DNA of 29,317 bases from Bacillota bacterium (GTDB taxonomy: Bacteria; Bacillota; Bacilli; Desulfuribacillales; Desulfuribacillaceae), in contig JAEWFW010000002.1 in NCBI GenBank assembly GCA_023388635.1, positions 1 to 29,317 of the forward strand. The letters run 5' to 3'. The notes below the pieces were generated by a model. That model did no database searches, was not told where the DNA came from, and was given only the letters and a program-made list of their open reading frames with translations. This document shows positions 1 to 6,767 of the stretch, piece by piece. Numbering within the stretch: position 1 is the stretch's first letter; the number at the start of each line of letters is the position of its first letter. Position numbers and translations under genes: made by a program.

Positions 1-55
1 TCTACTGAAAGTGGCAGGCATCCGCATCGCTACTTTTCTACAAAAACAGATGAGC

Positions 56-101
56 AAAAAAGTTGGACGAAAAACAGTATGTTTTTCTGCCCAACTTTTT
101 T
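56..101. terminator. Bidirectional intrinsic terminator
   Basis: An 11-bp stem (56-66 with 91-101) plus an inner AAAAAC/GTTTTT stem, with A-tracts on one side and T-tracts on the other, so it can work on both strands. It lies 39 bp past the stop of the leftward aminotransferase gene and probably ends that transcript. Bases 1-55 to its left hold no start codon or domain I can support; they may contain the tail of a rightward gene that begins outside the window. Confidence 0.85.
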
Positions 102-139
102 ATTTTAGGGACTTATTGGACAGCCCCATGAATAAATTA

Positions 140-1411
140 CTAGGATAATTTTTGCAGTGTTACGTCAAGAGCCTGCAGCATTTGATCAATGTCAGATTTT
201 TCAATGACGAGCGGCGGTTGGAAAGCGAGACAATTGCGATACAGACCGTTTTTACCGATGATAAATCCTCTGTCTTTCATCTCTTCCAAGATTGCATCTG
301 TCAATTCAGGCTCCGGTTTTCCGTCAGTGACGAGTGGAACGGCAATCATCAGCCCCATGCCCCGAACGTCGTTCATGACAGGGTATTTTTTTTGTAGTGC
401 TTCTAATTCTTGCTGTAAATGCGCTCCCAATGTAGCAGACCGGTCTTGTAAATTATGTTTCTCTATATAATCGAGTACTGCCAAAGCGGTCTGTGCCGCA
501 ACCGGGTTGCCGCCAAAGGTCGATGCTGACGGTTTCGTGAATTTTCCGGCAATTTCACTCGTGGTGGCAAAGGCGGAAATCGGGATGCCGTTCCCCAGTG
601 CTTTGGCAACGGTCATAATATCCGGTTTGATATCGTAATGTTCTACGGCGAACATTTTTCCTGTGCGTGCAAAGCCTGTCTGGATTTCATCGACGATCAG
701 CAATACGCCATAGGATTCTAAGAGCTGTTTCAATTCTTTAAAATACCAGGTCGGAGGCACGATGATGCCGCCGTTTCCTTGGATAATTTCGACGATCATC
801 GCGGCAATACGTTCATGATGCTGTTCGAGAATTTCTTTCACTTCTTGCAATGATTGCCGTGCTTGTTGTTCTTTCTGTTCACCGATGCCATCCATATTTT
901 GCACGAAATGAACATGGTTAGGCAAGTACGGATCGGTGCGCCACATAGGGATGCCTGTCGCGTCCATTGTCAGCTGTGTGCGTCCGTGCAGTCCTGTTTT
1001 CAAGGCAATGAAGTCAGGTTTGTTTGTGTATAGGCGGGCGGTCAGTAATGCCCCTTCGTTTGCCTCTGAACCTGTACAGCAAAAGAAGCTGTGCTTGATG
1101 TCACCTGGGTAGAGGGAAGCGAGGCGTTCTGCCAGATTGACCATAGGTTCTGTGAGATATAGAGTGCATGTGTGATGTAGTTCTTGTACTTGTTTCAATG
1201 TTGCTTCGACAATTTCAGGATTGCAATGTCCGCAATTCAGTACGGATACACCGGCAAAGAAATCTGTGTATTGTCTACCTTGGTCGTCGTACAGATATTG
1301 CATATGTCCTTTGACGATTTGTGGCGGCTCTTTATAGAAATGACTGGTGCACGGGAACATAAATTCTTTGCGTTTGCGCAAAATTTCTTCAGGACCGATG
1401 AATGTTGACAA
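140..1411 (-). CDS. Class III (PLP-dependent) aminotransferase
   Basis: A 423-residue fold-type I aminotransferase of the acetylornithine/4-aminobutyrate/AGXT2 group, a cytosolic enzyme that moves amino groups from an omega- or beta-amino compound to a keto acid. Seen: the glycine-rich cofactor segment CTGSEANEGA, the aspartate motif IVDEIQTGFARTGK, and the Schiff-base lysine in VAKALGNGIP; the length is normal for the family. The overall look is closest to alanine-glyoxylate aminotransferase 2-like proteins, but substrate cannot be read from sequence alone. The start is TTG at 1411, nine bases behind a perfect AGGAGG; no better ATG exists. It lies 96 bp downstream of the U32 gene in the same orientation, so co-transcription is possible. 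Confidence 0.9.
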   Translation of the reverse strand: MSTFIGPEEILRKRKEFMFPCTSHFYKEPPQIVKGHMQYLYDDQGRQYTDFFAGVSVLNCGHCNPEIVEATLKQVQELHHTCTLYLTEPMVNLAERLASLYPGDIKHSFFCCTGSEANEGALLTARLYTNKPDFIALKTGLHGRTQLTMDATGIPMWRTDPYLPNHVHFVQNMDGIGEQKEQQARQSLQEVKEILEQHHERIAAMIVEIIQGNGGIIVPPTWYFKELKQLLESYGVLLIVDEIQTGFARTGKMFAVEHYDIKPDIMTVAKALGNGIPISAFATTSEIAGKFTKPSASTFGGNPVAAQTALAVLDYIEKHNLQDRSATLGAHLQQELEALQKKYPVMNDVRGMGLMIAVPLVTDGKPEPELTDAILEEMKDRGFIIGKNGLYRNCLAFQPPLVIEKSDIDQMLQALDVTLQKLS

Positions 1412-1507
1412 GTTGATAACCTCCTACATATAGAAAATAATAGTTAGTTGCAGTCAAATTTTACTTTAAATATCATATTGTGAATTACTAAACACGTAAT
1501 GAACGAT

Positions 1508-3457
1508 TTAATCGTGTTGTAACGAGCCGTAGGTGAACTTTCCATTTGTTGGTGCCAGCTCGGCGGACGTTCGTGTATCGATAGTGTTTTTATAAGCGCT
1601 GATGATTGTTTCCAACTGTTTTTCTGTATAGATGTCCTCAATACGAATGCGCGCAATTCCCAAGTTTATCAAATCAGGAAGGATCGGCAGCAGATTCAAT
1701 TCATAATTTGCAAGAATGTGGTTTCGCTCGTATTGATCCTTGTGTACTTCAAGCACACCCTTCTCGGTTTTCAGCTTCACCGTATGCGAGAAGGCACCAC
1801 CGGTTTCTCGGTTAACTTCGAGCTCTTTTTCCGGTTCGACGTATTTGGGAATGTCATATAAATCGTGGTCGAGATACATGATGACCTGTTTACCGTGGGC
1901 AATAGCCTCTACCGGGAGCGGTGCGTCAGTGATCAGACTGAGAGAGTCGGACAGGGGTGTTTCCAGAGATAGTGTGTACTCGTCGAGTCCGAGATTTTTA
2001 TAGGATTCTACAGCCAATGCGTTATAAATGTTGAGTGAGAAATCTCCGATCATCGGCAGGTTGAGCTGCCGGTAGCGATACAAAGCCCCCATGTTTGTGA
2101 CGAGTAGCCCGTCGATTCCTAATTCTTCCGATAGCAATTGGTCATATTCGGCAAATTCTCGATCGAACATCATCCGCGGGAAGGCGAGATAGATTTCTGC
2201 ATTGCCTTTGTGTGCCGTTAATGTCCGGATATCTTCGGCTGTAAATGGTTCATTCGGCTGGTAGACATCGCCGGTCAAATAAATGCGGTCAGCGCCTGCT
2301 TTGATAGCGGTTAGTGCTTGCGATATGGAATGTACGCGAACGCTGATGCCAATATCACCACGGATTTCGCTGCTAGCATCGCCGCTGGTGTCTTGCTTCA
2401 CTTGCGGTGTACGTTCTGCGATTGCTTGTTTGATTTTTTCTGTGCGTGCTGGAGTGATCGGCGGTTCTTCTGTAGGAGTACTGAACATTTTACCCGTGCT
2501 GTAGAAGATGCCGGTTCCCTCATAGCGAGTGTTAATATTAGATAGACCCGGTTTGCCAAAGGCATAGGCAGTCGATAAATCGCGCTTCCTATTTTCCGTC
2601 AAATATTGCATGCCTTCTTCATAGTCATAGGATGAAGGATCTGCAATATAACGGTCGAGGGCTTCACCGTATAGATTAGTCTGATTGACGATGAAGTCTT
2701 TGTCGCGCATACGTCCTTCCAGTTTAAACGATATAATTCCGGCTTCCAGCATGTCGGGCAGGTGTTGGTACATACACATGTCTTTGACTGCCAATGGGTA
2801 TGTTTCGGGGAATTGATATTTGTCATGCATCGGCGTGTACGCCCAGCGACACGGTTTGAGGCAGCGCCCGCGATTGCTGCTCATACCGAACAGCATACTG
2901 CTGTAGATACATTGCGCACCATGGGATACACACATGTCGCCGTGGGTAAAATATTCGAATTCCACCGTTGTCTGCTGGTGCAGTTTTTTCACTGTAGCGA
3001 GGTCCATATCACGAGATAGTACGACTCTCGTAAAGCCCAACTCTTCCAGTTGGCGAATCATTTCAAGATTGTGCACGTTCATCATTACAGAGGCATGAAG
3101 TTCCAGTGAGAGACCGAGTGACTGTATGATATTGTGTATAGCTAGATCTTGAACGATTAAACCATCGGGACGACATGTTTCTAAAAAAGTCAAGTATTCT
3201 TTGGCTGTATCGATTTCTTCGCCGCTAATTAGGTTGTTGACAGTGATATAGACTTTTTTTCCTTTGTCATGGGCAATTTTCACTGCTTCTCTAAGTTCGT
3301 CATTTGTAAAATTAAAGCCTTTGCGAATCAAACGCATGTTGAGAATTGAGCCGCCAAAATAGATGGCGTCGCATTTGGCATCTACAATGGCTTTAAAAAT
3401 ATCGAAATTACCGGCAGGCGCCAACAGCTCGACGGGTTGTCCGTTGAAAAATCTCAT
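1508..3457 (-). CDS. U32 family protein, RlhA/TrhP-like (RNA hydroxylation or peptidase U32)
   Basis: A 649-residue member of the former peptidase U32 family. Characterised relatives RlhA and TrhP hydroxylate cytidine in 23S rRNA or uridine-34 in tRNA, using prephenate-linked chemistry and an Fe-S cluster; others are annotated as collagenase-like proteases. Seen: N-terminal LLAPAGNFD, the family signature around HGDMCVSHGAQC, and four conserved cysteines (about 176, 183, 199, 203) of the presumed cluster. A second, weaker TIM-barrel-like repeat lies from about residue 370. The length matches RlhA (about 650) rather than the short TrhP halves. The chosen ATG has AGGAG seven bases upstream; an open frame runs 21 codons further upstream but lacks a ribosome site. 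Specific RNA target unknown. Confidence 0.85.
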   Translation of the reverse strand: MRFFNGQPVELLAPAGNFDIFKAIVDAKCDAIYFGGSILNMRLIRKGFNFTNDELREAVKIAHDKGKKVYITVNNLISGEEIDTAKEYLTFLETCRPDGLIVQDLAIHNIIQSLGLSLELHASVMMNVHNLEMIRQLEELGFTRVVLSRDMDLATVKKLHQQTTVEFEYFTHGDMCVSHGAQCIYSSMLFGMSSNRGRCLKPCRWAYTPMHDKYQFPETYPLAVKDMCMYQHLPDMLEAGIISFKLEGRMRDKDFIVNQTNLYGEALDRYIADPSSYDYEEGMQYLTENRKRDLSTAYAFGKPGLSNINTRYEGTGIFYSTGKMFSTPTEEPPITPARTEKIKQAIAERTPQVKQDTSGDASSEIRGDIGISVRVHSISQALTAIKAGADRIYLTGDVYQPNEPFTAEDIRTLTAHKGNAEIYLAFPRMMFDREFAEYDQLLSEELGIDGLLVTNMGALYRYRQLNLPMIGDFSLNIYNALAVESYKNLGLDEYTLSLETPLSDSLSLITDAPLPVEAIAHGKQVIMYLDHDLYDIPKYVEPEKELEVNRETGGAFSHTVKLKTEKGVLEVHKDQYERNHILANYELNLLPILPDLINLGIARIRIEDIYTEKQLETIISAYKNTIDTRTSAELAPTNGKFTYGSLQHD

Positions 3458-3590
3458 AAATTCAACTCCTAAATAGTATGTGTTTTGCCTGTGACACGAT
3501 GTACTGTTTGAAATTTGCAAATAATTACCTATTATACACTATTAATTAATGATTTAGGTATAAAATACATATGACAAATACAATGACAGA

Positions 3591-3619
3591 TTGACAGCAT
3601 GTTAGGTGCGTATTATTAT
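3591..3619 (+). promoter_or_regulatory. Promoter of the Fsr-type exporter gene
   Basis: TTGACA (3591-3596), a 17-bp spacer and TATTAT (3614-3619), facing the exporter gene and giving a leader of about 155 nt. The wider gap 3458-3782 is AT-rich. On the opposite strand a TATAAT (3531-3536) without a clear -35 may serve the U32 gene. Confidence 0.6.
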
Positions 3620-3653
3620 TGATAGAATGATTATCAGAGTGACTATTCGTCTG

Positions 3654-3681
3654 AATATCTATTGAAGATAGAATAGATATT
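3654..3681 (+). promoter_or_regulatory. Perfect 10-bp inverted repeat in exporter leader
   Basis: AATATCTATT, 8-nt loop, AATAGATATT. It sits about 30 bp past the predicted transcription start of the exporter gene, so it may be a repressor operator or an RNA hairpin. No T-run follows, so it is not a terminator. Confidence 0.5.
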
Positions 3682-3782
3682 AATGATAGTAGAATTATAG
3701 TTTAATAATGTGAAAGAAATATGAATACAGGGGATTTGCTGGAGAAATAAACGCGCATGTACCGGAGGAAGGGAACAAACGA

Positions 3783-5015
3783 ATGTCAAGCGAGAAAATT
3801 GCTATAAAGCAATCGCATTCCGATATACAAACAACTGTATATCCTATTTTATTTGCGGTGAGTCTGGTGCATTTATTGAATGATACAATGCAATCGGTGA
3901 TTCCAGCGCTATTTCCAATTTTGAAAGAAGCCTTGTCGTTGAGTTTTACACAAATTGGCTTGATCTCCATGGTGAATAATGTGACGGCTGCTATTTTACA
4001 ACCGGTGATCGGAACATATACTGACCGCAGACCGAAGCCTTGGTTATTGCCGACCGGTGTTGTATCGACGATGGTCGGGATGATGGGGATTGCGTATGCG
4101 TCCAGCTTTGAGATGGTACTTTTAGCGGTGATTTTCATGGGAATGGGATCGGCAGTATTACATCCCGAATCATCGCGTGTCGCGTATTTGGCGGGCGGAA
4201 GCAAGAAGGGCTTAGCGCAATCAATTTTCCAACTCGGTGGGAATGTGGGGCAGGCGTTGGCACCTGTGATGACGGCTACAATATTTGTGCATACAGGTCA
4301 ACGGGGGGGCGTCTGGTTTGTGTGTATTATGGTTATCGGGCTGGCACTGCAAACGCGGGTGGCATCATGGTACCGAAAGTATATTGCTAATGTGCGTATG
4401 AAAAAGAAGACAATGAAGCAGGCCGCGTCGTCGGTTCTTCAATTGTCAAGGGGACGCGTCATTTTCAGTATTAGCATTTTAATGATACTTGTATTTTCAA
4501 AGAATGTGTATAGTGCCTCGATTACGAATTATTATGCGTTTTTTGCGATGGAGCGATTCGGAATCACGATGGGACAGGCACAGATGATTCTGTTTGTGTT
4601 TCTTGTTGCCAATGTGATCGGATTGATGTTCGGAGGGGTTTTGGCAGATCGATTCAGCCGCAAAGGGCTGATTTGGTTTTCGATCCTCGGAACAGCACCA
4701 TTCGCTTTGGCGTTGCCGTACGTAAATCTGACGCTTTCAGTGATTTTGATTTTCTTTGCAGGGCTGATTTTAGCGTCCGCTTTCTCAATTATTCTGGTCT
4801 ATGCCAATGAGTTGCTGCCGGGAAGGGTCGGTCTCGTATCGGGGATTTTCTTCGGTCTTGCCTTTGGCATGGCGGGAATCGGCTCCGCCTTTTTAGGCAA
4901 TTTAGCGGATTCAACAGGAATTACCTTTGTCATGCGCTGTGCAGCCTATTTACCGTTGATCGGTTTGTTTACAGTATTTCTGCCTACGGAAAAGCAGATG
5001 TATGGTGAGAGTTGA
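3783..5015 (+). CDS. fsr: MFS exporter, fosmidomycin-resistance (Fsr) type
   Basis: A 410-residue major-facilitator protein with about 12 membrane segments. It resembles E. coli Fsr, which exports fosmidomycin, both in length (about 406) and in signature stretches: HLLNDTMQSVIPALFP, an ILQPVIGTYTD motif-A-like loop, and VLHPESSRVA followed by GLAQSIFQLGGNVG. The second half begins near residue 220 with another GG-x-LADR-type loop (GGVLADRFSRKG). The start has GGAGGAAGG upstream. It is a single-gene unit with its own promoter and convergent with the second hicB gene, whose stop lies 15 bp away. Substrate in this organism is inferred only; many relatives export other small molecules. Confidence 0.85.
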   Translation: MSSEKIAIKQSHSDIQTTVYPILFAVSLVHLLNDTMQSVIPALFPILKEALSLSFTQIGLISMVNNVTAAILQPVIGTYTDRRPKPWLLPTGVVSTMVGMMGIAYASSFEMVLLAVIFMGMGSAVLHPESSRVAYLAGGSKKGLAQSIFQLGGNVGQALAPVMTATIFVHTGQRGGVWFVCIMVIGLALQTRVASWYRKYIANVRMKKKTMKQAASSVLQLSRGRVIFSISILMILVFSKNVYSASITNYYAFFAMERFGITMGQAQMILFVFLVANVIGLMFGGVLADRFSRKGLIWFSILGTAPFALALPYVNLTLSVILIFFAGLILASAFSIILVYANELLPGRVGLVSGIFFGLAFGMAGIGSAFLGNLADSTGITFVMRCAAYLPLIGLFTVFLPTEKQMYGES

Positions 5016-5043
5016 AAAAACAAGCGATCTTATGACCGCTTGT
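5015..5043 (-). terminator. Terminator of second hicB gene
   Basis: ACAAGCG/CGCTTGT stem with a 10-nt loop followed on the minus strand by six T. The stem contains the hicB stop codon. On the plus strand it has no T-run, so the exporter transcript probably reads into it. Confidence 0.8.
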
Positions 5044-5440
5044 CATGAACACCTAGGTGATGCTTTAAAGCATCTTGTAGGATATGCGAAAAATTTACTT
5101 TATTCTGGACTGCCAGATCGTCCAACCATTTAGGAACTGTCAATGTCTTCTTAACTGCTTTATTTTCCATCTCAGAACGAAATGGTGGCATCCATATTTC
5201 AATCATAACGACGGATTGATTATTATCATGCTTTATATTGCGGATATCTGTTGGTTCGGGAATAAAATCGTTATCCTTTTCCATGCCGTACAAATGTAAA
5301 GCTAATGCTTCTTTAGCGTTATGAAATGCTTCTTCCGTTGAATTAGCGCACGGTAAGCATCCAGGTAAATCAGGAAATTCAATAGAAATACCATCATCTG
5401 CATAATCAAAAATAGCCGGATATATATAAGTATTTTTCAA
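5030..5440 (-). CDS. HicB-family antitoxin without adjacent HicA
   Basis: A HicB-type protein of 136 residues: an N-terminal degraded-RNase-H-like HicB fold (YPAIFDYADDGISIEFPDLPGC) and a C-terminal ribbon-helix-helix-like segment (KKTLTVPKWLDDLAVQNKVNF). It is clearly paralogous to the hicB gene at 5688-6095, sharing the same domain order and C-terminal pattern. No hicA frame is present upstream in 5441-5655. I prefer the TTG at 5440, nine bases after AGGGG, over the TTG at 5449, which abuts that sequence. It has its own strong promoter with an operator-like palindrome and a leader stem-loop. It may be a solitary antitoxin, an autoregulated repressor, or an anti-toxin for the HicA next door. 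Confidence 0.85.
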   Translation of the reverse strand: MKNTYIYPAIFDYADDGISIEFPDLPGCLPCANSTEEAFHNAKEALALHLYGMEKDNDFIPEPTDIRNIKHDNNQSVVMIEIWMPPFRSEMENKAVKKTLTVPKWLDDLAVQNKVNFSHILQDALKHHLGVHDKRS

Positions 5441-5473
5441 ATGATTCAACCCCTTATTTTATTATGTTATTTT

Positions 5474-5526
5474 AAAAAATTGAGAAAAGAGAGAGGCTAA
5501 AATTTAACGCCTGATTGTTTCTCAAT
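5474..5526 (-). terminator. Leader stem-loop / possible attenuator before second hicB
   Basis: ATTGAGAAA (5479-5487) pairs with TTTCTCAAT (5518-5526), with AGGC/GCCT inside; on the minus strand a T6 run (5474-5479) follows at once. It lies between the promoter (-10 at 5574-5579) and the start codon, so it could cut transcription short before hicB. Confidence 0.55.
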
Positions 5527-5573
5527 ACTTTTTTATGTTTTTAATGGGTATATCTTTTACGGGATATGTTACA

Positions 5574-5602
5574 GTTATAACACGTATTAAAATACGTGTC
5601 AA
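5574..5602 (-). promoter_or_regulatory. Promoter with operator palindrome, second hicB
   Basis: Minus-strand TTGACA (5597-5602), exactly 17 bp, TATAAC (5574-5579). The spacer is occupied by an inverted repeat with 9-bp perfect arms, ACACGTATT-aa-AATACGTGT (5580-5599). This layout is typical of a site where a bound repressor blocks RNA polymerase; the RHH domain of a HicB is the natural candidate (inference). Confidence 0.75.
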
Positions 5603-5655
5603 ATAGTATGGAATAATGTAGGGATATTTAGGATTAAGCTCGAAGATGGGATAAA

Positions 5656-5684
5656 GAAGGCATTCGGTATCACCGAATGCCTTC
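5656..5684 (-). terminator. Terminator of hicAB
   Basis: A perfect 13-bp stem (GAAGGCATTCGGT / ACCGAATGCCTTC) with a 3-nt loop, starting 3 bp past the hicB stop, followed on the minus strand by a short T-rich stretch. Confidence 0.8.
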
Positions 5685-5687
5685 TAG

Positions 5688-6095
5688 TTATTCTTGGATA
5701 TTTAGTTCTGAGATCAAAGCTGATTGTAATATCTGAGAGTAGTTGATGTTTTCCTTATCGGCGATTGTGGCGAGCCACGCTGGAATTGTAAGATTTTTTC
5801 TGATAGCTTTATTTCCATGTTTTTCGGCGTATGAGTCCATGTCCAAAACAATTAGGCTGACGAATCCAGTGGGATTGTCAAGTGTTATTGATTGCACAGC
5901 AGAGGCGGTTGGAACTTTATTCCCATCTTCAAGCTCATCAAGTACCCAGCCGGATGCTGCATCAACAGCCATTTCAATAGCGTGTGCGAGGTTGTACCCT
6001 TGTGTTACACAACCAGGAAGATCGGGGACGACAACACAATATCCTTCTCGTTGTTCTTCGAGCGGATAAAAGCAAGCAGGATATACAAGTTTCAA
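5688..6095 (-). CDS. hicB: HicB antitoxin of HicAB pair
   Basis: A 135-residue HicB: N-terminal YPACFYPLEE...YCVVVPDLPGC, which binds and blocks the HicA toxin in the family, and a C-terminal DNA-binding segment (RKNLTIPAWLATIADKENINY) expected to give autorepression. It is the second gene of a two-gene operon, 34 bp behind hicA, the usual hicA-hicB order. The start is TTG at 6095, seven bases after AGGAGG; the ATG just upstream is out of frame. A strong terminator follows directly. Confidence 0.92.
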   Translation of the reverse strand: MKLVYPACFYPLEEQREGYCVVVPDLPGCVTQGYNLAHAIEMAVDAASGWVLDELEDGNKVPTASAVQSITLDNPTGFVSLIVLDMDSYAEKHGNKAIRKNLTIPAWLATIADKENINYSQILQSALISELNIQE

Positions 6096-6129
6096 CTTTC
6101 ATTCCTCCTTTAAGGTAAACTGGCAGGAG

Positions 6130-6312
6130 CTATTTTAATCTAGCCTGCTCTAATATAGAATTTATCGTTCGCTTATCAAGGTCACCCAGATGTTTAGGAA
6201 TTGTGACTTTGCCAGGCTTGGTTGGGTGTTTGTAATGATTGTGAGAGCCTTTAGTATTTTTATAATACCAGCCATCGTTTAATATTATTTTTTCTATTTC
6301 TCTAAACTTCAT
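6130..6312 (-). CDS. hicA: HicA mRNA-interferase toxin
   Basis: A 60-residue dsRBD-like HicA protein. In this family it cleaves or blocks mRNA on ribosomes, and cognate HicB neutralises it. Seen: the family pattern GWYYKNTKGSHNHYKHP with the catalytic histidine (His24) in GSH, and KVTIPKH. The length is typical of HicA (about 60). It starts about 14 nt after its predicted transcription start, behind a G-rich GGTGGTGGGGG ribosome site. No truncation or missing key residue, so the toxin looks intact. Confidence 0.93.
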   Translation of the reverse strand: MKFREIEKIILNDGWYYKNTKGSHNHYKHPTKPGKVTIPKHLGDLDKRTINSILEQARLK

Positions 6313-6332
6313 TCCCCCACCACCCTAACTAT

Positions 6333-6361
6333 ATGATAATACGCATAATGCGCATTGTCAA
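6333..6361 (-). promoter_or_regulatory. hicAB promoter with spacer operator
   Basis: Minus-strand TTGACA (6356-6361), 17-bp spacer, TATCAT (6333-6338). The spacer contains ATACGCAT-a-ATGCGCAT, an inverted repeat matching in 7 of 8 positions. The layout equals that of the second hicB promoter but the sequence differs, suggesting two distinct operator specificities. Confidence 0.75.
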
Positions 6362-6366
6362 TAAAT

Positions 6367-6394
6367 TTGTGAAATGTATTTTCTATGTTATAAT
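6367..6394 (+). promoter_or_regulatory. Promoter of small winged-helix gene
   Basis: TTGTGA (6367-6372), 16-bp spacer, TATAAT (6389-6394). Its -35 lies only 5 bp from the divergent hicA -35, so the two promoters are back to back and cannot be freely used at once. Confidence 0.6.
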
Positions 6395-6416
6395 CGTTCT
6401 TATAATTAAAACTGTA

Positions 6417-6442
6417 TCATATGGGTTGCAAACCCTATATGA
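6417..6442 (+). promoter_or_regulatory. Palindrome in leader of small winged-helix gene
   Basis: TCATAT-GGGTT, loop GCA, AACCC-t-ATATGA: 11 bp with one bulged base, 36 bp before the start codon. It could be an autoregulatory operator or an mRNA hairpin; no T-run follows. Confidence 0.5.
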
Positions 6443-6478
6443 ATCAAATTTTACATAATTTGCGAAGGAGAGATAGTC

Positions 6479-6661
6479 ATGGAAATTAAAGAAAAAGTAT
6501 TATCTGTTATGCGTGAGGCAGGAAAACCGTTGTCAGCCGGTGAGGTTGAGAAGCTATCTGGATTAGACCGCAAGGAGATAGACAAGGCATTTAAGGATTT
6601 GAAAAAAGAAGAGGCGATCGTCTCACCTGTTCGTTGCAAATGGGAGCCTACCAATAAATAA
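6479..6661 (+). CDS. Small (60 aa) winged-helix-like protein
   Basis: A 60-residue protein that looks like a minimal winged helix-turn-helix: a first helix (KEKVLSVMREAGKPLS), a turn and recognition helix (AGEVEKLSGLDRKEIDKAFK), and a short beta wing (EEAIVSPVRCKWEP). It is highly charged, without membrane segments or cysteine motifs. AAGGAGAG precedes the start at good spacing. Function is not recognised; a DNA-binding regulator or chromatin-like small protein is likely. It is divergent from hicA and ends in a terminator shared with vanT. Confidence 0.75.
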   Translation: MEIKEKVLSVMREAGKPLSAGEVEKLSGLDRKEIDKAFKDLKKEEAIVSPVRCKWEPTNK

Positions 6662-6676
6662 ATATCTTTTAAGCAT

Positions 6677-6750
6677 AAAAGCCTGTCGCACACCAGAATT
6701 GCTACTTGTCAAACGATGAGTAACAGCTCCAGTGTGTACAGGTCTTTTTT
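6677..6750. terminator. Long bidirectional terminator
   Basis: AAAAG-CCTGT-CACAC arm (6677-6693) pairs with GTGTG-ACAGG-CTTTT (6732-6748), topped by a weaker inner stem, with T-tracts on both strands. It separates the rightward winged-helix gene from the leftward vanT gene. Confidence 0.75.
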
Positions 6751-6767
6751 ATTTTGCCAATATTTCG

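Noticed and set aside
2..149. Open plus-strand frame entering from the left edge
   Set aside because: It runs through an intrinsic terminator and into the aminotransferase 3' end; no family pattern is visible in the few codons available.
3618..3640. Fur-box-like sequence (GATAGAATGATTATCA)
   Set aside because: Half-sites do not keep the 7-1-7 spacing of a Fur site; too weak to call.
3695..4204. 169-codon minus-strand frame antisense to the exporter
   Set aside because: Cys/Ile/Pro-rich shadow frame with no domain; the plus-strand gene is clearly real.
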